Assembly (NCBI GenBank): GCA_039583875.1
Contig: CM077150.1
Location: forward strand, 5,040,332-5,104,331
DNA from: Platanthera guangdongensis
Taxonomy: Eukaryota; Streptophyta; Magnoliopsida; Asparagales; Orchidaceae
DNA: 64,000 bases
Direction: 5' to 3'
Part shown: positions 54,177 to 64,000 of the stretch, piece by piece
Layout: every line of letters starts with the position of its first letter
Position numbering within the stretch: position 1 is the first letter of the stretch
Notes under the pieces: generated by a model
Database searches by the model: none
What the model saw: the letters and a program-made list of their open reading frames with translations, nothing else
Told to the model about the DNA's origin: nothing
Translations under genes and position numbers: made by a program

Positions 54177-57100
54177 TGTAACGCCCCCGGTTTTTCTGTG
54201 TTTTGTTTGATCTTTGGCTGACGTTACGATGACGTATTTCCGTTTTTTTGCCGTTGTAGAGCGTGGTTTTAGCTCTTAGGGTTCCCTGTGTAGCCTATTT
54301 GTAGTCTGTTAGCAAGATTCCCCAGCTAGCCGGAGTCCGTTTGATGACTCGGCTGGGCCTCTTAGGGAATGCTTGTGTTTTGGCTTCGGGTGGTGTTATC
54401 CCGGGTTTCGTTCGTCGAATGCTAATTTCGACTTCGCAGTTGTGTTCGTAGCGTGGGTTTTTAGCTGCGGCGTGAATTTCGTCTTTTCCGAGATGTTTCG
54501 GGTCTCGTGTTGTTTTGACTTTTGAGTGTAAATAATTATTATTATGTATTGTTTGTTTATTATTAAAACTGTTGTGTATAAATAGTCTTGGGTTAGAATT
54601 AGGGCTCGGTTCCTCTTGTCTTTTCTTTTTCTCTGCTTGGAAGAAGCCGCCGCCTGTACGAGAGGAAGAGCACCGCCGGCCTACCCTAGCCTTCGGACGC
54701 CGTTTTCCTGGAGATTTAGCGGTCGAAATTCAATTTAGGGAGTGGATCTGGACTACCCTCGCCTGGATCTGCCTTCTTTCTGCTCCTCAGCTGGTGCTCT
54801 GCGGCTAGATCCGAGAGTGGGGGATGCCGCCGACCTAGCTTTTCTAGTATTGAGGCAAGTGATGTCCCCGCATCCTTGCCACAGTTGATCTTTGCCTTTT
54901 TCTTGGATTTAATTTCATCTTTTCCCTGCTTAGATTATAGGGGTACGCTAGGGTTCGTTCCCGATCATGCCGCGGCTAGTGTAGAAAGTTCCAGTTAAAA
55001 TCTCAATTTTCCTGAGGGGTTGTGTCTATTAGGGACAGTTTGGTTCGGTGCAGGTCGAGTAGTTGCGATTGTCGATGGTTGTTGTACCATAGGGAGACCT
55101 CGTTCTCGTTTCTGGTGGTGTGCTGGATCTGGCGCCTGAAGCCAGTCAGGGTGTCGACACCGTGGTGTCGACACCAGCCAGTCAGGGTGTCGACACCGTG
55201 GTGTCGACACCAGCCAGTCAGGGTGTCGACACCGTGGTGTCGACACCATCCAGTCAGGGTGTCGACACCGTGGTGTCGACACCAGCCTGTCAGGGTGTCG
55301 ACACCGTGGTGTCGACACCAGCCGGTCGGGGTGTCGACACCGTGGTGTCGACACCCGTAGCGGCAGTGTCGACACCTTGTGTCGACACCGGCCGCAGTTG
55401 TGTCGACACTTGGTGTCGACACCCGCAGCGGGTAGTGTCGACACCTTGTGTCGACACCGGCCGTAGTGGTGTCGACACTTGGTGTCGACACCCGCAGCGG
55501 CAGTGTCGACACCTTGTGTCGACACCGGCCGCAGTGGTGTCGACACTTGGTGTCGACACCCGCAGCGGCAGTGTCGACACCTTGTGTCGACACCGGCCGC
55601 AGTGGTGTCGACACTTGGTGTCGACACCCGCAGCGGTAGTGTCGACACCTTGTGTCGACACCGGCCGCAGTGGTGTCGACACCCGCAGCGGCAGTGTCGA
55701 CACCTTGTGTCGACACCGACCGCAGTGGTGTCGACACCCGCAGCGGCAGTGTCGACACCTTGTGTCGACACCGGTTTGTCGTGGTGTCGACACATCGTGT
55801 CGACACTGGGTGCTGCCCTGGTTTTGGGGTCAGGGAGACTCGGGGTTGGTTTTGGTTATGCGTGCAAGGCCGCGTCGGTTGGACCCGATGTTTTTGCCTT
55901 GGGTTCGTGTGTTTCTTAGGACTGTTAGTGGGACTTTTCCCTTGGAGGGGGGGAGGCATTGGGTGTTCGGCTAATTGCTGCATGCCGACTCTTGGGTTAT
56001 GACAGGTGGTGGAGTTTTGGTAGCCTCTGGAGGGGTGGTTTTATGTGGAGAGCTATGGCCACCGCCTTTTTGCCCCGGTTTGGGTTGGTGTGTGTGGGAC
56101 CCTAAAGCTGCCACTGTTTGACCCCTTAGCCCCTTTTTGGGTCTGATTTGGTTATGTATTCAGACCCATATTTTGACCACTGCCACTTACCCACGTGTTA
56201 GGACTGTTAATCCCTTTCCTGTTTGTGCTTCCTTTTGGCATATATGTATATGTTTGTTTCTGTGCAGACTCTCTTGGTTTAGGGCATAACAGCTTTATTG
56301 CTCGCATTTGGAGTGCTCTGCTGTGCTTTAGACAGTACTCTCCTCTTACTGTCACCCCTTTTTATTTTCTTTTGCTTTTTGCAGTTTGTTGCCGGGTTAG
56401 TAAAACCCTCCTCTTATTCGCTAATTGATCTATTGCTCTACTTTTCCCTCTTTTTATTATTTCCTTGCCGAGGTGTTCTTTTCTTGAATGCCTCAGGTCC
56501 AGGTTGTAGCCAGTTTAGCGGCTAGTTCTTTTGGAGGGGCTTGTTGGTGGCCTCAAGGGTAGCTGAGATAGCTGATTCTCGTTTTGTTGTGAGGTAGTTC
56601 TTTACTTTTCTGTATAGACATACATACTCGCCAGTGAGTTCGTGTCAGGTTGTTGACGCCCACTGGTGGCTTCTTGCGATGCTGGATGTGAATTTAAACT
56701 GCAGATTTTGCCTACTTGTGGTTGGTTACTTGCTCCTGGGAAGGATTTATGCTAGGTTGCATATTAGATATTTTAAAACCTAAAAGTATTATTATATGTA
56801 CCCCATGCATAACATGTTCCTAAATCAAAGACACTATTTTTCCTCAACGTAAAACGCTATTTTTCATATCTACTAGATTCACCTTAAGGTCGTGCACGCA
56901 TAAGTCTCCCCCCCCCCGGGGACACTTATGCTCATTTAGGGTGTCAACTTAATTGAACCAAAGTATTTTCTGCTGCGTATAAATATAGTTTTAACTGTGG
57001 ACTAGCTGATCCACCGGGCCGAGGGATACGACCATTCAACATAACTGATTTTCTTTCATATTTAATCAACTTTTTTTCTTTAAAATCTAACGTCTGGTGT

Positions 57101-57204
57101 TTGCCTGAGCGTGTGCAGTTATCCCCTGCACGATGTGGCATCGCGACACGTGTTTTCTCTTACTATGATACGATTTTTCCGTTGAGAAAATGCGGGTTGT
57201 GACA
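54177..57204 (+). repeat. Element F 3' LTR (3028 bp)
   Basis: Same ends as the 5' LTR. TATA box at 54577-54584. It is longer by 208 bp because of the expanded palindrome array. A C-run (about 56907-56915) is also longer than in the 5' LTR. Confidence 0.95.
55148..55807. repeat. GTGTCGACAC palindrome array, 3' LTR of F (about 38 palindromes)
   Basis: About 38 copies of GTGTCGACAC, in the same order of unit types as in the 5' LTR, with extra 68-bp units (CCGCAGCGGCA / CGGCCGCAGTG spacers). Both strands are open for up to 326 codons purely because of the repeat. Confidence 0.95.
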
Positions 57205-57209
57205 GTGAG

Positions 57210-57720
57210 CGCTAACACTAGTCTTGAAGGTGTTGTGGTGAGGGGGTTAGTTCGGGGGTTGACTTGAGCTCCACTAGGTTTGGCCGATGGAGGAGGAGAA
57301 GTGGCGCGGTTTGGTGCTGAAGGCATGCACAATTGTAGTTGGTCTTGCCATTGCTCCTCTCTAGTGGTGACATTGGTTGGTCGTTGTCTGACGACAGGTT
57401 TGTCTACGAACCTTATGCGTTCGTTGTTCAACGTACTACGATAAGTATTTCTATTTCTCAACGCGTAGATGTGTCTGATTCCACACATAGTGCTATTTAT
57501 TGAATCTTTTGCATTTCTCCATGTTTGTTTGATATTTATATATATCTACGTGGTTATGTCTCGACAGGATTAGCGAGTGCTTTATATATAAACAGTTTGT
57601 ATATGTTATTTATGGGGTGGTACCCCATAAATATAAGCTGAACAGTTCAATTCAGCTCTAGTGATTTGCATGATAAATTTTTGAAAACATGTAGAAGAGA
57701 TTCAAGCTTCGTTTGACGCA
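57210..57720. other. Right flank of element F, unassigned
   Basis: A minus-strand frame (57210-57488) with P/S/T-rich composition, open into the F LTR. No family recognised. The remainder is AT-rich. Confidence 0.45.
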
Positions 57721-58290
57721 ATTTATTTGTTCTCACTAATTTTTCTAAGCCAAGTCAGAAAGATTTCGAAGGCGAGCCAACTCGATCGACCGATCTGCGG
57801 TCTCCCGAAGACCCAAGAACACCGCAAAAGAGGAGCGAAGCCAAAAGCCCCAGCACGTGCGAGGGCGAGCACATGCCCCAGCGAGTGGCGCGCTCCCGGG
57901 CAACGCGCCCGCGCGCAGGCGGCCAGATCACGTGCGATCCTCGCCGTCGCCAGGCACTTTAATTACCCGGGCTGCCTGGACCGCCCAGGGGGCACATCCG
58001 TCATTTCATGAAAATTGGTGATCGAAAACGGAGTGACACAATTCGCCAACTCAAGATCTAGCCCAACGCAATGACCAAACGGGTCCCTCTAGAAAACTAT
58101 TAAAATGCCATTAGACCTTCATTTGAAGACAAACAAATCGATACACTAGAGAAAGCTCCAAGGTTTTCCAGCGAGAATGAGAGACTTAGATCGTTTCATT
58201 GCTCAGAACTCTCTCTGCCCCCTCTTTAGCGTGCACAATGCCCGCTCACTTAGACGGTTTTGTGAGCTCGGGAGAAGACACTAGAGAGTG
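57720..58290. other. GC-rich island followed by unassigned sequence
   Basis: 57830-57970 is strongly GC-rich (words such as GGGCAACGCGCCCGCGCGCA), then about 300 bp of ordinary sequence with ATTAAAATGCC at 58102. It could be part of another LTR; neither ends nor coding parts can be recognised. Confidence 0.4.
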
Positions 58291-58429
58291 CTCTCGCAGA
58301 TGCTCGCATAAAGACACTCCAAGTTTTATAGACTGAGCCAATTTCCCCCACTAAAAGAACTAGAGTGTGCTCCCACGGATGCTCGCATAAAGACACTGAA
58401 AGTTTTATAGACTTAGCCAATTTCTCACA
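58272..58429 (+). repeat. Two-copy 79-bp tandem repeat
   Basis: GATGCTCGCATAAAGACACT...AGTTTTATAGACT(G/T)AGCCAATTTC occurs at about 58299 and again 79 bp later, ending just before the MITE. Confidence 0.88.
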
Positions 58430-58433
58430 TTAA

Positions 58434-59108
58434 GGCTCTGTTTGGAACTCCTTTTTCACATCATTTCGTTCTAACCGGACCGAAGGAGGAGTGTTTGGAG
58501 TGCTTCGTTTTAAAACGCCCAGTTTGAAAGGGTGGAAAACGGGCCTTTTCAGGCTGGCCAGATGTGCACCAGCGCACCCTTTCAAAACGGTCGTTCTCCC
58601 TCTCTTTTCAGGCTCGAGCAAATATTGATGCTCTGCTCTGCTGCCGGCGTTCAACTCCAGAGATCTGCTCTGTTGCCGGCATTCATCGCCGGAGATCTGC
58701 TCTGCTGCTGGCGTGTGCGTAGAAAGATGGAGGAGGATGGAGGTGAAGTTCAGCGATGCATCCGTGAAGAAGATGAATAGTAGTAAATTAATATCTGTGC
58801 CCAGCATTTATGATATCCGTATGAATTAATAAATTAATAAAAATGTATATTAAAACACTACTTTGAGTCAACATAAAACACTACTTTGAGTCTTTGAGTC
58901 TGTTAACGTTAATAAAATTGAATAAATTAATAAAATTTGATATTAAATAATAATTATGTGTAAAGTAATTTAATTTTTAAAGCGTCACTGGACTGAAGGT
59001 TATCCAAACAGAACCTCAGTTTTGAAAATACAGTTTTAAAAATACAGTTATGAATCACCCTTTTGAACTACTCCCTTTTAAAACGATACCGGTTTCCCAA
59101 ACAGAGCC
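58434..59108 (+). mobile_element. Tourist-like (PIF/Harbinger) MITE, 675 bp, TSD TAA
   Basis: Terminal inverted repeats GGCTCTGTTTGG at 58434-58445 and CCAAACAGAGCC at 59097-59108, flanked by TAA at 58431-58433 and 59109-59111. No transposase. It contains three tandem copies of a 32-33-bp CTGCTCTG(C/T)TGCCGGC... motif (58629-58710). The 3-bp TAA duplication and G-rich TIR suit the PIF/Harbinger superfamily. Confidence 0.85.
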
Positions 59109-59363
59109 TAAACGAAGGCGCAAAGGAACGCTCCCATCCTGGCTCTATGAATGCTCTCATCAAAGCTTACCGGACACCAAAATCCATATTCCTCCATTCT
59201 TCTAGATTTTCGAATATATTAGTATGGCAGCCAACCAAAATCCGCCACGCAGTCGAAATAATCCGTGACACGCGCCAACTTCAGGGCCTTTCAAATTTCC
59301 CGCACTAATTTCTCAAAACCAAACAGATTAATAAAAAGCCCGGGAGCAACTGCCTCGCCGTTC

Positions 59364-60510
59364 ATGGCTTCTGCCACTATATTTCCTCCACCCTTCCCGC
59401 CTGCCACTGCAAGACTCGCCGCATGCAAATCCTCTCCGGCGATCGAACATGTTTTCTACCCATGTCTTGGCCACCAAGTTCCGCCTCCTCCTGGCGCCAC
59501 CTTCATCTCCAATGTCTTCAAGACGGAAGAGTTTTTATCCGATTTCAATGCTCTCATGCCTCCGTCCCTCCCCAAAGCTGCTCCACAATGGAAGATCTTC
59601 GCCAAATTCAGACCCGTTTGATCAAATCTAACGCTATCGAGGACGAAATCTGCTTCTTCAGGTTCCTCACTTTCTGTGCTCCAGCCTTGTTAGTAGACCC
59701 TGATTACGCCCAAAAGCTTTTCATTCGTCATCCTCACCGGAAATCCATTCTTTGGAACATTTTAATCTGCGAATCCTCTCAAAGTTCAACTCCGGCGACA
59801 TCTATACTACCTGTCATAAGGTTAATGGAGGAAGATTACTTCCTTCTTAATCCCCACACTTTTCTGCCATTGCTCAAAGCATGCGCGTAGATTCCCGCGC
59901 TTGTTGCGCTATTAAGTTCGGATTGCTTGTAGATTCTTATGTTTAGAACTCTCTCATTCAAATGTACTTTGGCTGCCAAAGGCCTTCTGATGCGCATCTA
60001 CTATTCGATAAAATGCCTGAAAGGAGTCATGTCACCTGGAACTGTGTAATTGCTGGCCATTCATCATCAGGTTCTTGGAATAAGGTGATATCCTTGTTTT
60101 GGATGATGGTTGAAGAGGCATTAGTTGTGCCCAATTTGGTCACATTGGTAACAGTAGTAACAGATTGCACTGGATGTGATGATTTTGATTCTGGGAAGAG
60201 AATATATACATATATTGTGGAGACTGGCTTTCCTTTGTGGTTGAATCTTGCAAATGCTTTGATAAATATGTTTTTGAAGTTTAAACATATCAAGTTAGCT
60301 CGTGAATTGTTCGATAAGCTGCCAAATCCTGATGTGATTTCATGGACTACATTGGTTAGTGGGTACTCAGGCATTCGGCTAGCAAAGGAAGCTCGGGAGG
60401 TTTTTGATAAAATCCATGGTAGGAATATTGTAGCTTCGAATGCAATGATAGCTGGGTATGTTCTCAATGGTTTATTTGAAGAGGCACTGATCCTTTATAA
60501 GGAGATACTG
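59364..60510 (+). pseudogene. Pentatricopeptide repeat (PLS-type) pseudogene
   Basis: Decayed member of the plant PPR family, whose intact members bind organelle RNA. The probable start is ATG 59364 (MASATIFPPPFPPATARLAA, transit-peptide-like). A frame change before 59588 leads to STMEDLRQIQTRLIKSN, YAQKLFIRHPHRKSILWN and HTFLPLLKACA. Then two TAG codons (59888, 59944; each one change from CAG) and a frame change precede 59962-60510 with SDAHLLFDKMPERSHVTWN, SGKRIYTYIVETGF, ARELFDKLPNPDVISWTTLV and AREVFDKIHGRNIVASN. About five to six repeats remain. Resemblance ends at 60510, immediately before GTAAGT. No C-terminal E/DYW domain. Confidence 0.88.
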
Positions 60511-61513
60511 GTAAGTGATTTCTTCATGTTATCTTCTCTTATTGTAGTAGATATTGCCACATGCACACCATACACATGTTGTCAATATTTCAACAAGGTA
60601 CTCAGCTTTTGGTAATATGCTTGCATTTGATCTTGTAAGTGCAGATTTCCGTGTTTCACAGACTTCATGCAACATCTATAGTAGGCTTCTAGATGGCGAT
60701 AAGGGCATACCTGAAGTTTGCATCAACCAATGATTAGGGGCAATAACTACCAACTGCACGATGGCTTAACCAAGGGAGAGAACTTGCATGGACTGTTAAG
60801 GAGTGATAACTTAGGAGGAATCAAAACTAGACGAGATGCAATGATGGTCAAACTCATATTCAACACCCAAAGAATCTTAAGCCTACCGGCGTGGGTCAAT
60901 CACATGGCCTTTCTACAGTAACATTTACTTTACACATTTGTTATGTGAATAAACTATGTTCTTGCATACCTCACATTCCCCCCGCCTCACGTGAGTGTAT
61001 CCATATCGAGCATCACTCTCACTTAAACACAGGCCTTTCAACATCATCAAACATCATACATTTGAATCATTTGATCACATACAACTATTTTGTGAGTTAT
61101 TTTGCTCTTGGACCTTACTCAACCATGGTTGAAGAAGCCAAGACCATGCGAGCCACAAACTACATGAACATACTTTCTCTTAGTCAAATTATAGACTCTA
61201 ATATTAACAAGGTTGTCAAGATTGAGATCCAAGGAAGGATTGTTTTCTAGTTGGATTGGATCAGATCGTGAGATCAGATCGAGTATCGTAAGATTCCACA
61301 AAAATCATAAATTAAGACTTAAAATATGAAAAAAAAATTATGTATCATCCAATTACACACAATTAACACATAAGAAACTATAAAACTAATAAACATTTGA
61401 GTACTTATATCAAAAATAAGTTAATGAACAACTAAACCCAAAAATAACATAAATTTCACACCATGGTAAACAATCAAATAATAATTTATATTTGTGGAAC
61501 CGACACAAAACCA
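60511..61513. other. No gene recognised
   Basis: Contains a perfect plant-type donor GTAAGT at 60511 but no readable continuation of the PPR gene. Short frames at 60718-60921 and 60891-61250 have no family resemblance. 61240-61310 has GATC-rich wording (GATCAGATCGTGAGATCAGATC) often seen around hAT remnants. Confidence 0.5.
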
Positions 61514-62275
61514 CTAATACGAATCCTTAAAATCTACATCAATCATGTCCTCATCATCAAGTTTTACATTCTTTGCATCATTATCATCACCACTGTCGTT
61601 CTGATCATCATCCCATTCAGCTTCACTAATATACTTGTCAGTATCAAGATCACTGTGCCTTTTGGTGAGATCATATACTCCACTTAAAATAAAAATGCCA
61701 TAATTACAATACATAATAAAGTTGAATAATTTTGCATTTTCAAATGAAATAATATCAAACTTATATTCTTCAGTTACTACTGCAACGGATTCTTCAACAT
61801 TCCTTTGTGCATTATCATCACTATAGGTTTCTTGGGCATATCTACTTGAGGAATCTCCAACCAAATGCCCTTACGGGAAAGAACAACATATTCCTTCTCA
61901 GTGATCCATTCATCATCTGGAGGAATATCCTCAAAATTTTAAAACTTCTCATTTAGCTGTATATCTCTTCTATCCTATCATTTCATTAACTTTATATTGT
62001 ACATCACAAACACTAGATCATTAATTTTCGTTTGATGCAGTCAATTTTTTCTTTTCGAATGCACATATTTTGATAAAATAAAAATTATAAAAATACTCAT
62101 GCATTAATGAAAATGAAGTCAATCAAATAATCAATGTTTCGTGTTAGGATATTTTCCTGCAATAAATCTCATCATCTCAAAGACACACCAGTTGCGTTCA
62201 CATCCAGAAGAGCTATTTGCCAAACTTAGAAGCCGAATTGCAAATCTTTTCAATTTCGGTCAGTTACCTCCGTAG
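61514..62275 (-). pseudogene. hAT-type transposase C-terminal remnant
   Basis: The minus strand, from about 62275: FAIRLLSLANSSSGCERNW and CVFEM (62165-62270), the hAT dimerisation motif. After an intron-like AT-rich gap, HSKRKN, LHQTKINDLVFVMYNIKLM and DIPPDDEWITEKE (about 62060-61900) follow, then an open acidic frame (61514-61864: SDLDTDKYISEAEWDDDQND, DDNDAKNVKLDDED). The order matches the tail of plant BED/DUF659 hAT transposases. Stops and frame changes disable it and the catalytic part is absent. Confidence 0.75.
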
Positions 62276-62755
62276 GAATCTCACCAGTCAATTGTAAATA
62301 ACAATACACTAATTACTTAATATGATAACATATTTATTGCTTAATAATTGGAATTAACATTAAACAAATATGTTTAACTTGAAATTCTGATGTAGGCCCA
62401 AATTAGGGTTTCAAGATATTAAATATTTTATAGCAATAAAATTAGTGTTTCTAAAAATTAAGAGGATTTTTTTTAGTTTTGAAAAGAGGGCCGAGCGGCC
62501 GAGTCGAGGCGTTTGCGCGTAAAACCGTTTTTAATGACAAACTTCAACAAAACCGGTGTTAGCTATTCAGAAAGAGTTCATTGACGCCTATCAGTTTGAA
62601 CCGTCGCGGGATTTGCACGATCACAAGCACGTTACACAAACATTAATGTATGAAATAGACGGAGACGATAGTGGTTAGAACGTTCGGCAAGCTTTTTAAT
62701 TATTTAGCTGATGCATAAATTTAATTTTAAAAAAACGAGCGAAAATTGCACGTTG
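62276..62755. other. No gene recognised
   Basis: AT-rich with one GC-rich patch (62488-62530, GGGCCGAGCGGCCGAGTCGAGG). Nothing assignable. Confidence 0.45.
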
Positions 62756-63316
62756 TTACCACAGCACACTCCGCCAAGTCAAATCTGCGGGTCGAATCAA
62801 ACCCAAATCTGGGCCACTGTTAACTGGAGCCGTTGGGCTGTAAATCCATTCGTAAGAAGCGGTTATTTGACAGGTTGCGCAAAAACAACAACGGCAGAAG
62901 CGGCCGTCGCCGCCTCGCAGGAGCTCGCCAAAAAATAATTCCGGGTTGACGGCGAAACCCTGGACGGTGTTGGCGGTTGAAGTCAAGGAGAGGCGGCCCA
63001 CCAGAAAAGGAGTTGAAGTCGACGACGGGTTGGGTTCTTTCCTCCAGTTGGGACAGGATTGATCGGCAATCGGGCTTGAACGGGAACGGCGGAAGTTTTG
63101 CACGCGGGGGCAACTCCTGGCATCGGTGTTGTCGGCTTTGGCGGGGAAGTGAGTTCACGGGGGAGGGCTTGCCGGCACTGCAGAGGGGAAACGACAGTGG
63201 TCGTCTTCCTCTACTTTACTTACCGGTACATCCTCTGCAGCAGTACCTCTTATTTAAAGGAAAACAATCTCTTTTTTTATTATTATTTTCTTTCCAAACA
63301 AGGGATTGATGGCTAG
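62756..63316. other. GC-rich segment with long open frames on both strands, unassigned
   Basis: Open frames of 110-115 codons exist on both strands (minus 62756-63103 and 62820-63158; plus 62977-63309). None shows a recognisable domain. The plus-strand frame runs into a T-rich, hydrophobic end. It could be a first exon or promoter-proximal CpG-rich part of a host gene. Confidence 0.35.
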
Positions 63317-64000
63317 CCAGATTAAATATTTCCAAAGGGCCAAAGATATGTTTCCAATTTTTATTTGGCCGGCTACGAGAAGATTGTTTTTTCTTTTCTC
63401 AAATATTTATTTCCATAATCTCATTTTCAAATGATTTCTCATTAATTTTAATTTTAAATTTACACATGTTAAATAATTTTGAGCTTGCTCGTGACGTCCT
63501 AGCGACTAAAAGTACCACACCTATTTATTCAGGGTCTCATCGGACGGTCAACCCGAAGAGGCAACAACAAAACAAAAGTGCAACAAAGAAGTACAAAAAG
63601 ATGCATAAATAAAATAAGCGACACCTAGTGACGTCATGCAATAACTGATGTGGCAGGGGGTGCACCAAGTTCTTTTGGTTCTAGTTGATTTTGCAAAGTC
63701 TAAACCTAAATAATCCTCTAGCTTGTTTGAAATCATCCATCTGAATGTTTATTTTTGTTCTTTCATCTTCATTAGAAATCATTTGTCGGAGACAAGTATA
63801 GAACCCAATTTTTTTACTTCCGTATTTGCTTTAAAAGATGAGCTGTAACGATATTGAGGATTCAAATAATAAATTGCGACATGCAATGATCTATGAAGTT
63901 GGCTTGACTATCTATCATCAATGATGACTCATATTGGCTCATATCTATAATAAAACACAAAATAATCATTATTTTTTTGACAGTGCTTGAATCAAAAGAA
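63317..64000. other. No feature seen
   Basis: AT-rich intergenic-type DNA without recognisable coding sequence or repeat. Confidence 0.5.

Larger units (their letters stand above)
45860..57204 (+). mobile_element. Complete Tekay-like chromovirus 'F', 11.3 kb, TSD GTGAG
   Basis: 5' LTR 45860-48679, Met-type PBS (48682-48694), gag, protease, RT, RNase H, integrase, chromodomain tail, purine tract and 3' LTR 54177-57204. TSD GTGAG is at 45855-45859 and 57205-57209. Structure is complete, but gag-pol carries in-frame stops and frameshifts. The LTRs differ by a few percent in substitutions and by 208 bp in length, nearly all in the palindrome array. Confidence 0.96.

Noticed and set aside
55003..55983. 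326-codon minus-strand and 284-codon plus-strand open frames rich in VST, CRH and GVDT repeats
   Set aside because: Both strands and several frames are open because the GTGTCGACAC repeat unit has no stop in any phase. No start context or family fits.
57830..57970. CpG island of a host promoter
   Set aside because: No downstream exon is recognisable, and GC-rich patches in this window are mostly LTR-derived; left as unassigned.

Overview
This window is eukaryotic, almost certainly nuclear DNA of a flowering plant with a repeat-rich genome. It has Ty3/gypsy elements of the Athila, Tat and chromovirus (Tekay-like) types, Ty1/copia remnants, TRIM elements, a Tourist-like MITE, an hAT transposase remnant and a decayed PPR gene. 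I see no intact host gene and no tRNA, rRNA or CRISPR. Most long open frames are GC-rich tandem repeats that stay open on both strands and are not proteins. All alignments were done by eye. The species cannot be told from the sequence.

Layout. 1-1.22 kb: end of a copia-type LTR. 1.24-2.39 kb: a probable LTR carrying a 61-bp minisatellite. 2.39-11.77 kb: an Athila-type element that kept gag, protease and an ATHILA ORF1-like gene but lost RT, RNase H and integrase, with a probable solo LTR inside it (7.27-8.93 kb). 11.77-43.16 kb: one very old minus-strand gypsy element ('O'), whose pieces lie at 11.77-12.43, 12.91-13.02, 20.89-20.95 and 40.21-43.16 kb. It was split by later insertions: LTR 'J' (12.4-12.9), LTR 'E' (13.02-20.89, itself split by element 'B' at 13.374-19.292) and a minus-strand Tekay-like element 'C' (20.950-40.209). 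C was split by the Tat-type element 'T' (24.959-33.337) and by solo LTR 'D' (33.846-35.900). T contains a 526-bp TRIM. O itself abuts a plus-strand chromovirus RT fragment (43.16-43.38).

43.4-45.86 kb holds a decayed copia gag and a second TRIM. 45.860-57.204 kb is a complete but disabled Tekay-like chromovirus 'F' with TSD GTGAG. 57.2-64 kb is lower-copy DNA: a Tourist-like MITE (58.434-59.108), a PPR pseudogene (59.36-60.51), an hAT transposase remnant (61.5-62.27, minus) and unassigned sequence.

The most striking pattern is that nearly every LTR family here, across Athila, Tat and chromovirus lineages, carries its own dense array of short GC-rich palindromes (for example GACACGGGCGTGTC, GTGTCGACAC, CAAACCGCGCGGTTTG). 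Array length differs between the two LTRs of single elements. Three other structures deserve attention. Element T carries a tandem series of about 31-nt 'mini-exons' separated by 50-59-nt T-rich segments with GT...AG borders. Element B is an intact insertion whose LTR is inverted, giving a 1.7-kb hairpin-forming repeat. The two TRIMs have internal domains of only 30 and 34 bp, essentially just PBS plus PPT.
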